DNA of 5,408 bases from Desulfobacterales bacterium. Lineage in GTDB: Bacteria > Desulfobacterota > Desulfobacteria > Desulfobacterales > ETH-SRB1. A model generated the notes under the pieces. The model was given only the letters and a program-made list of their open reading frames with translations. It was not told the origin of the DNA and did not search any database. The translations under genes and the position numbers were made by a program. The stretch covers positions 1 through 5,408 of the forward strand of contig JASEIZ010000151.1 of assembly GCA_030017395.1 (NCBI GenBank), read 5' to 3'. Shown piece by piece: positions 5,355-5,408 of this stretch (its first letter is position 1; each line of letters opens with the position of its first letter).

Positions 5355-5375
5355 TTGATGGTCTCGTAAAAAGTC
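5355..5375 (-). repeat. Right copy of the 21-bp inverted repeat
   Basis: Exact reverse complement of 48-68. It reads TTGATGGTCTCG and then TAAAAAGTC on the plus strand. After an 8-nt gap comes CGTCATGCCGGACTTGAT (5383-5400), which resembles the palindrome family at 1-34 but is cut off by the window end, so no second arm can be checked. Confidence 0.8.
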
Positions 5376-5408
5376 TTGAAATCGTCATGCCGGACTTGAT
5401 AAGCCTGC

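Overview
The window carries the core dissimilatory sulfite reductase locus of a sulfate- or sulfite-respiring bacterium, followed by the tmRNA gene. DsrA and DsrB keep every cofactor cysteine, a dsrD gene is present (typical of reductive rather than sulfur-oxidising Dsr systems), and AT-rich intergenic DNA is full of dispersed palindromic repeats. This points to a Desulfobacterota lineage of the Desulfobacterales type. The genus cannot be fixed from this sequence alone.

Layout, left to right. 1-216: a perfect 15-bp-arm palindrome, one copy of a dispersed repeat, and a purine-rich dsr leader with Shine-Dalgarno-like sites that serve no obvious gene. 217-3022: dsrA, dsrB and dsrD, all on the plus strand; dsrA and dsrB are 13 nt apart and probably translationally coupled, while dsrB and dsrD are separated by 84 nt holding a strong hairpin. 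3023-3253: a 231-nt gap with no gene, holding a degenerate repeat, a terminator-like hairpin with a T8 tract, a second palindrome and a degenerate 9-nt repeat. 3254-4741: dsrN, a CobB/CbiA-type glutamine-dependent amidotransferase expected to amidate siroheme. Its interdomain linker holds a heptanucleotide tandem array invaded by two palindromes, all still in frame. 4747-5102 (minus): ssrA (tmRNA), convergent with dsrN. 5105-5246: a 142-bp MITE-like element with 5-bp target duplications, inserted exactly at the tmRNA 5' end and separating it from its likely promoter near 5299-5334. 5355-5408: an inverted copy of the left-end repeat plus a partial palindrome-type sequence.

How the genes work together: DsrA and DsrB form the alpha2beta2 siroheme enzyme that reduces sulfite in the cytoplasm, DsrD is its small winged-helix activator, and DsrN probably tailors its siroheme cofactor. 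ssrA is a housekeeping ribosome-rescue gene that is merely adjacent. The gene content is known biology. The less ordinary material is in the repeats: a putative frame-switching tract inside dsrN, a mobile element placed against tmRNA, and the inverted repeats that bracket the locus.
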